This document shows, piece by piece, positions 60,023 to 64,000 of a stretch of DNA of 64,000 bases (position 1 is its first letter; the number at the start of each line of letters is the position of its first letter). The position numbers were made by a program, and so were the translations under genes. Source of the stretch: Polytrichum commune. Taxonomy: Eukaryota; Streptophyta; Polytrichopsida; Polytrichales; Polytrichaceae. Below the pieces are notes generated by a model, which saw only the letters and a list, made by a program, of their open reading frames with translations, did no database searches and was not told the DNA's origin. The stretch lies in the NCBI GenBank assembly GCA_950295325.1, contig OX485806.1, forward strand, positions 6,572,001-6,636,000. Reading direction: 5' to 3'.

Positions 60023-61950
60023 ATTTCTGGGCCATGGAGTTTGGCTACAATCACTTGAAATCAATAATAAATGTACACTTCTAATTTAGACTCAGCACAG
60101 TTACAAAGTTTAGGTCTCAAGTTTGTGTAAAGCAATGAAAGCAATGGAATCTTGAATAAGATCACTGAGAGGAAAGTCTCAAATACTTGGCTAGCTAGCT
60201 AGAACAAGGCTAACATAAGATTGTACCATATTAACCCTTAACTTCATGGAGCATATTGGGGTTTCGTTAGATCATCTAAAACGCAAGCTTTCTAGAGCTC
60301 AATTTATTTTGTACCTTAAAAAAGGGTTGTCGCTGATGATTTTAGAATCAATTCAATATGGTAGCAATTTTTGGCAATTTTTATGAGTTGTTCATAATCA
60401 ATTTAGAGTCATTGAACTTCAAGAAATTGTGGTGAATATATGAAATAGAATTACAGTCCAAACTTTCAAGATTATATTGAGAATAGATTTACAGTTTGTG
60501 GTCCATAGAAAATTGATATTTTTCAATCAAAATAATATGAAGTTTTTAAATATAAAAATGTATCCACAAAGGGATAACTCAGTTCATTCTTGACTTTAAA
60601 TTTCTTGTGAACAATCAACTTTTCATATTGATGTGGGATCAATGCCATTGCCAAGAAGACTTCATGGGGAACCCAATTGATACATAGTGTGACCTCCTCA
60701 CACCTTCCTTTTGGATGAATTTTCCTTCAAGCGTCATTCATAAGCCAAAAAATAGCCTCTCAAGAAGTTAAAGGATAATAAAATTATCTGGGAAGTCAAC
60801 ATTCCAGTAGCACACCCATGAAAAAACGGGCCATTTGCAGATGTTTTCCACACATATTTCATTGCACAAAGTGATGTATCACAATATAAATTACAGTCAT
60901 ACTTTGCATAAGAAACAATTGGCTTAAGTTTTGTGGTGTCTATGTGAACTCATTCATCATGGGTGAAAGGGTTACAATAAAAACAAAACCCATATGTGGT
61001 TGAGGTCTGATTCACTCCAAAAAGACTCCACTAGAATAATTCAGGGTCTCTCATGTTACTGTATTCCCGGAGTTATTTGGTCTAACAATAGGCATTTCCA
61101 AGCTATAGATTAATGCTATGCGTTTTCACCTTTCTAATGGATGAATTTTCATAGCTGAGTGAAAACCAACAATTCCATCACTTATGTCACATCATGATGA
61201 AATTGTCAAAAGACAACATTTTAGAGCATTTAGACCTTACAGGTGGTCTTTTGTTTTCTTGATGACTATGAAACAAAATCTGCACAGCTAAAACATTGCT
61301 GCACTCACATAAATACATGGTCCATATCAGATTGCACAAGAGGATTTCAAAGAACTGCCAAATTCACAAACTTCTAATTGGAAGGGCAGATGCTGTGAAT
61401 TGAACCATAAATCTGCACACTCGGAGGATATGTTTTCAATTGGCAACACTGTCTTCTGACCTACGAGCTGACTGTAAAAGTGCCAACTTCGAAGCAGTAT
61501 ATCAAAAACCTATAATGTATCTAGATTCCAGTCACCCACCTTTTACCTGCTCATTGTTTACTAGAATATTCCAAACAGGGGATGGTAACCTTATGATCCC
61601 TGCAAGAACGTTAAATCAAATGGCATTGCATATTAGACCACAAAAAACTTAGGGCAGAGAGACATACTGATGGGTTTGGCGAAGAGTCAGACTGGGATTT
61701 AAGTTTGATGCAAACAACAAAAACCAGGACTGATTTAGCACTCGTGCTGGCTTCGGAAAAATAAAAACAAAACCCAACAGATACTGTCATCTGGAATTCA
61801 CTTAATAGATACGGTACCCACTCCAATCAGTCAAGAGTAAATTGCAACAGCAGTACTGCTGCAGTCCTGTTCCTTAGGAATAAGAAAATGCCCAAGCTTC
61901 CCAAATATAAGACCTCCCAGAAGCATCAATAACACACAGCTAAATTAACC
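60023..61950. other. No gene recognised
   Basis: AT-rich. A frame at 61440-61652 has no recognisable domain. Nothing else is supported. Confidence 0.45.
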
Positions 61951-63067
61951 TTAATCGGCCAGTCAAGTCCATGGCTGTTGATGACTTTCACAAAGACTCT
62001 GCAGGCCAGTCTTCAACATATAGTAATTGTTATGAGCAAAAAAATAAAGCAAACAAACAATAATCATTGTGCTATAAAAGGAGATGTACAGGTGCCAATG
62101 TTCCTAGCCTCACTGACACTGAGAAAACTGCTAAAGGAATTTGCCGATTTTATATTCCACGTGTATTGGAGTGCATATGCCAAGGGATCCAGAATCACAG
62201 ATCTAAATTGTACAAAAACAGACGCCCAAGTATCATAGCTTGAGATTGTAAGTAACGTGATAGCAACCTAAATCAACCATTCAAGTTCATGAATGTTGTT
62301 AAATTTCTCAAAGATCCTGCAGGATACTCTTCAACCTAATCGTTGTGAACAAAAAAACAAGCAAATGTACAACACTCATCGTGTTGCGACAGGAGATGTA
62401 CAGGTGACGGATAATTGAAAACCTGCTAAAATATATCTGCCTATTTCGGAGCCCATATATATTAGACTGCACATGCCAGGGACGTCCACAATCACAGGTC
62501 TAATTTGTGCAAAGAAGTTGACCATGCATCATGGCCTAAGATTGTAATTAACGTGATAAAAACCTGTTAAAAAAGCAAGCTGCAACGCTCAGAGACCTAC
62601 CCTGCCCCACCTTCGGGTCACAAGCACCCGATAGTAATAATCAATTGTGATATCCACACACAAACTTCCTTCACATCGAAGGATGTCCTCATAAAGCAAA
62701 GATTAAGAAAAAAACAACACTCATCGTGCCGTGAAAAAAGATGTGCAGGAGCCAGTGATCCTAAAGGTGACTGATACTGAAAAAACTGCTGAAGGAAATG
62801 TGCCAATTTTGTATTCCAAGTGTATTAGACTGCACATGCCAGGGACGTCCAGAATCTCAGCTCTAATATGTGCAAAAACAGATGACCAAGCATCATCATG
62901 GCTTAAATTGTAAGTAATGTGATAGAAACCCTTTACTGCTTTGCAACTACTAAGCTGCAAAGCTCAGGGACCTATCCTGCTCCAACTTCGGGATCAAAAT
63001 CAAAAGCACCTGAATGTAGTAATCGATTCAAATATCCACAAACACTTTCCTTACATCAAGAAAGTCC
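61950..63067. repeat. Three diverged tandem copies of the eL36 3' flank
   Basis: Cores starting GAGATGTACAGGTG (62081), GAGATGTACAGGTG (62393) and AGATGTGCAGGAG (62739) are spaced about 312 and 347 bp. They share attagactgcacatgccagg, a cacaatcacag-type block and tgtaagtaacgtgatag. Copies 2 and 3 continue with a shared stretch (gggacctatcctgc...acatc...gtcctcat). In copy 3 this runs up to 63067, directly against the eL36 stop codon, so the repeat unit is the 3' untranslated region and flank of that gene. Confidence 0.8.
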
Positions 63068-63400
63068 TCATTTCTTCTTCTCACCACCACCGGTAGCGCG
63101 CATCTTCCGCAAAACGGTGGTCATCTCCTCTCTCTTTCGCTTGGCCCGCAAGTGAGTGCCGAGTTTCCTCTTGGCTACCTTGAGAGCGCGCTTGTCCTTT
63201 CCGACCTTCAATAGCTCAGTGATCCTCTTCTCGTAAGGAGCGAAGCCTGCGACTTCACGGATGAGCTTGCGCACAAGCGAGGTGCGCTTGCCGAGCTTGC
63301 CCTTTGTGCTGGAGGGGCGCTTGGCGATGTCGCGCTTGGTCACCTTGTGACCCCTGTGAAGACCTACCGCAATGCCGTTGCTCACCACGGATGGTGCCAT
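63068..63400 (-). CDS. RPL36: 60S ribosomal protein eL36
   Basis: Cytosolic large-subunit ribosomal protein. The 110-aa frame is complete and uninterrupted. It opens [24 protein letters not shown], carries the highly conserved core [20 protein letters not shown] and [18 protein letters not shown], and ends in the basic [24 protein letters not shown]. Length and ends agree with plant eL36. No intron interrupts the coding part; one may lie in the 5' untranslated region. The start at 63400 is the only ATG that gives the family N-terminus. The coding sequence is richer in GC than the flanks. An intronless retrocopy is conceivable, but the telobox just upstream and the lack of any damage favour a working gene. 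Confidence 0.96.
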   Translation of the reverse strand: MAPSVVSNGIAVGLHRGHKVTKRDIAKRPSSTKGKLGKRTSLVRKLIREVAGFAPYEKRITELLKVGKDKRALKVAKRKLGTHLRAKRKREEMTTVLRKMRATGGGEKKK

Positions 63401-63489
63401 CGCTGCCGATTTCCTAAACTACTCCACCCTCGTCTTCCTCGCCCAAAACCCTCACCGAACAACTTCTCCACCATCGCCAAACCCTCGCC

Positions 63490-63511
63490 AACCCTAAACC
63501 TAACCCTAACC
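63490..63511 (-). promoter_or_regulatory. Telobox-like motif upstream of eL36
   Basis: The plus strand reads AACCCTAAACCTAACCCTAA, i.e. two to three telomere-like units, 90-111 bases upstream of the eL36 ATG. Teloboxes (AAACCCTAA) are common near transcription starts of plant ribosomal protein genes, where they act with other elements in dividing cells (established knowledge). A second, weaker copy (accctaaaccttaaac) is near 63899-63914. Confidence 0.7.
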
Positions 63512-64000
63512 GTGGTGGTCTGGCTCAGCAGACGCTCTCTCGACGAACGTCTATTGACGAACGATTTCGTGTCCGAATCTCGTCCATTTAGTTGCTGGCT
63601 TGATTCGAGTGAGGCACCTGAACCTCAGAGGACTCTAGTAAAACAAGCCCCGGACTATGTTCGGGGAAAACCAACGGCTAGTTCATTATCAGCCGATGGA
63701 TTTCCCCTCATGGCCGGTCCAAATTTCCAACCCATTGGATGGCAATCCGACTGTAATTTCAATCCTCCGGCAATTAGCCGATGGACCAAAAAATGTTCCG
63801 GAAATGTAGCCGGTTCTTTCATGTGAGTTACTGGATTTCAGCCGGAAGCATCCAGAGCGCTATTTGTATGGGGCATTTGATGATGCACTTGAGGAAGCAC
63901 CCTAAACCTTAAACTTTTTGAATTATACAACCTTTCCATGACCAAATCCAATTGCTTCTATGAAGAATTGGGGGACCCTTGGCCTTCAAGCGGTGAAGGC
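63512..64000. other. Upstream region of eL36
   Basis: Presumed promoter. Contains CCGG-rich short motifs and the weaker telobox-like copy near 63899. No TATA box is assigned and no other gene is recognised before the window ends. Confidence 0.4.

Noticed and set aside
63347-63826. 159-codon plus-strand frame upstream of eL36
   Set aside because: Overlaps the eL36 start in antisense and runs through the telobox promoter; no domain is visible.
1-64000. CRISPR arrays, bacterial operons or phage modules
   Set aside because: Repeats are transposon-like or tandem without spacer structure, and genes have spliceosomal introns.

Overview
The window is nuclear DNA of a eukaryote of the green-plant line (streptophyte). 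The evidence is a chloroplast m-type thioredoxin with a transit peptide, a chloroplast PGR5-like membrane protein, a C2/glycine-proline-rich protein of plant type, GT-AG introns, a plant telobox beside a ribosomal protein gene, and TTTAGGG-like repeats. I cannot name the organism. Low gene density and abundant transposon relics suggest a large, repeat-rich genome. The LINE relics look like Dualen/RandI, a type known to me from green algae, so an alga or a non-seed plant is possible (inference).

Four genes can be supported: (1) thioredoxin m, minus strand, 28605-31190, 2 exons, 197 aa; (2) a PGR5-like protein with two membrane segments and a four-cysteine zinc site, plus strand, 42742-44813, 7 exons, 333 aa; (3) a C2-domain protein fused to an XYPP-repeat and HGK-repeat tail, minus strand, 45803-50537, 6 exons, 328 aa, convergent with gene 2; (4) ribosomal protein eL36, minus strand, 63068-63400, one coding exon, 110 aa, followed by tandem copies of its own 3' flank. 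Exon joins were read by hand and all keep frame. The four genes form no operon or pathway; genes 1 and 2 both act in chloroplast redox or electron-transport biology.

The rest is mainly transposon matter. 1-376: end of a MITE with palindromic termini. 398-1021: a pogo-type element keeping the transposase C-terminus. 4426-4944: inverted-repeat element. About 9.16-15.83 kb: a decayed LINE carrying APE endonuclease, reverse transcriptase and a PD-(D/E)XK-like endonuclease, split by a 1170-bp solo LTR with a 4-bp target duplication. 17-25 kb: inverted-repeat elements. 21.7-26.0, 46-48 and 52.6-53.2 kb: PIF/Harbinger-like MITEs with shared ends and unrelated interiors. 32.2 kb: a hAT MITE with a perfect 8-bp duplication. 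34.8-38.4 kb: a second LINE relic with an 857-codon open frame holding a possible methyltransferase-like domain and RNase H, then a CCHC motif and the endonuclease. 57.7-58.0 kb: a solo LTR followed by a copy of the 5' half of initiator tRNA-Met, the signature of half-tRNA priming. The two LINE relics, read together, are the most unusual content here.
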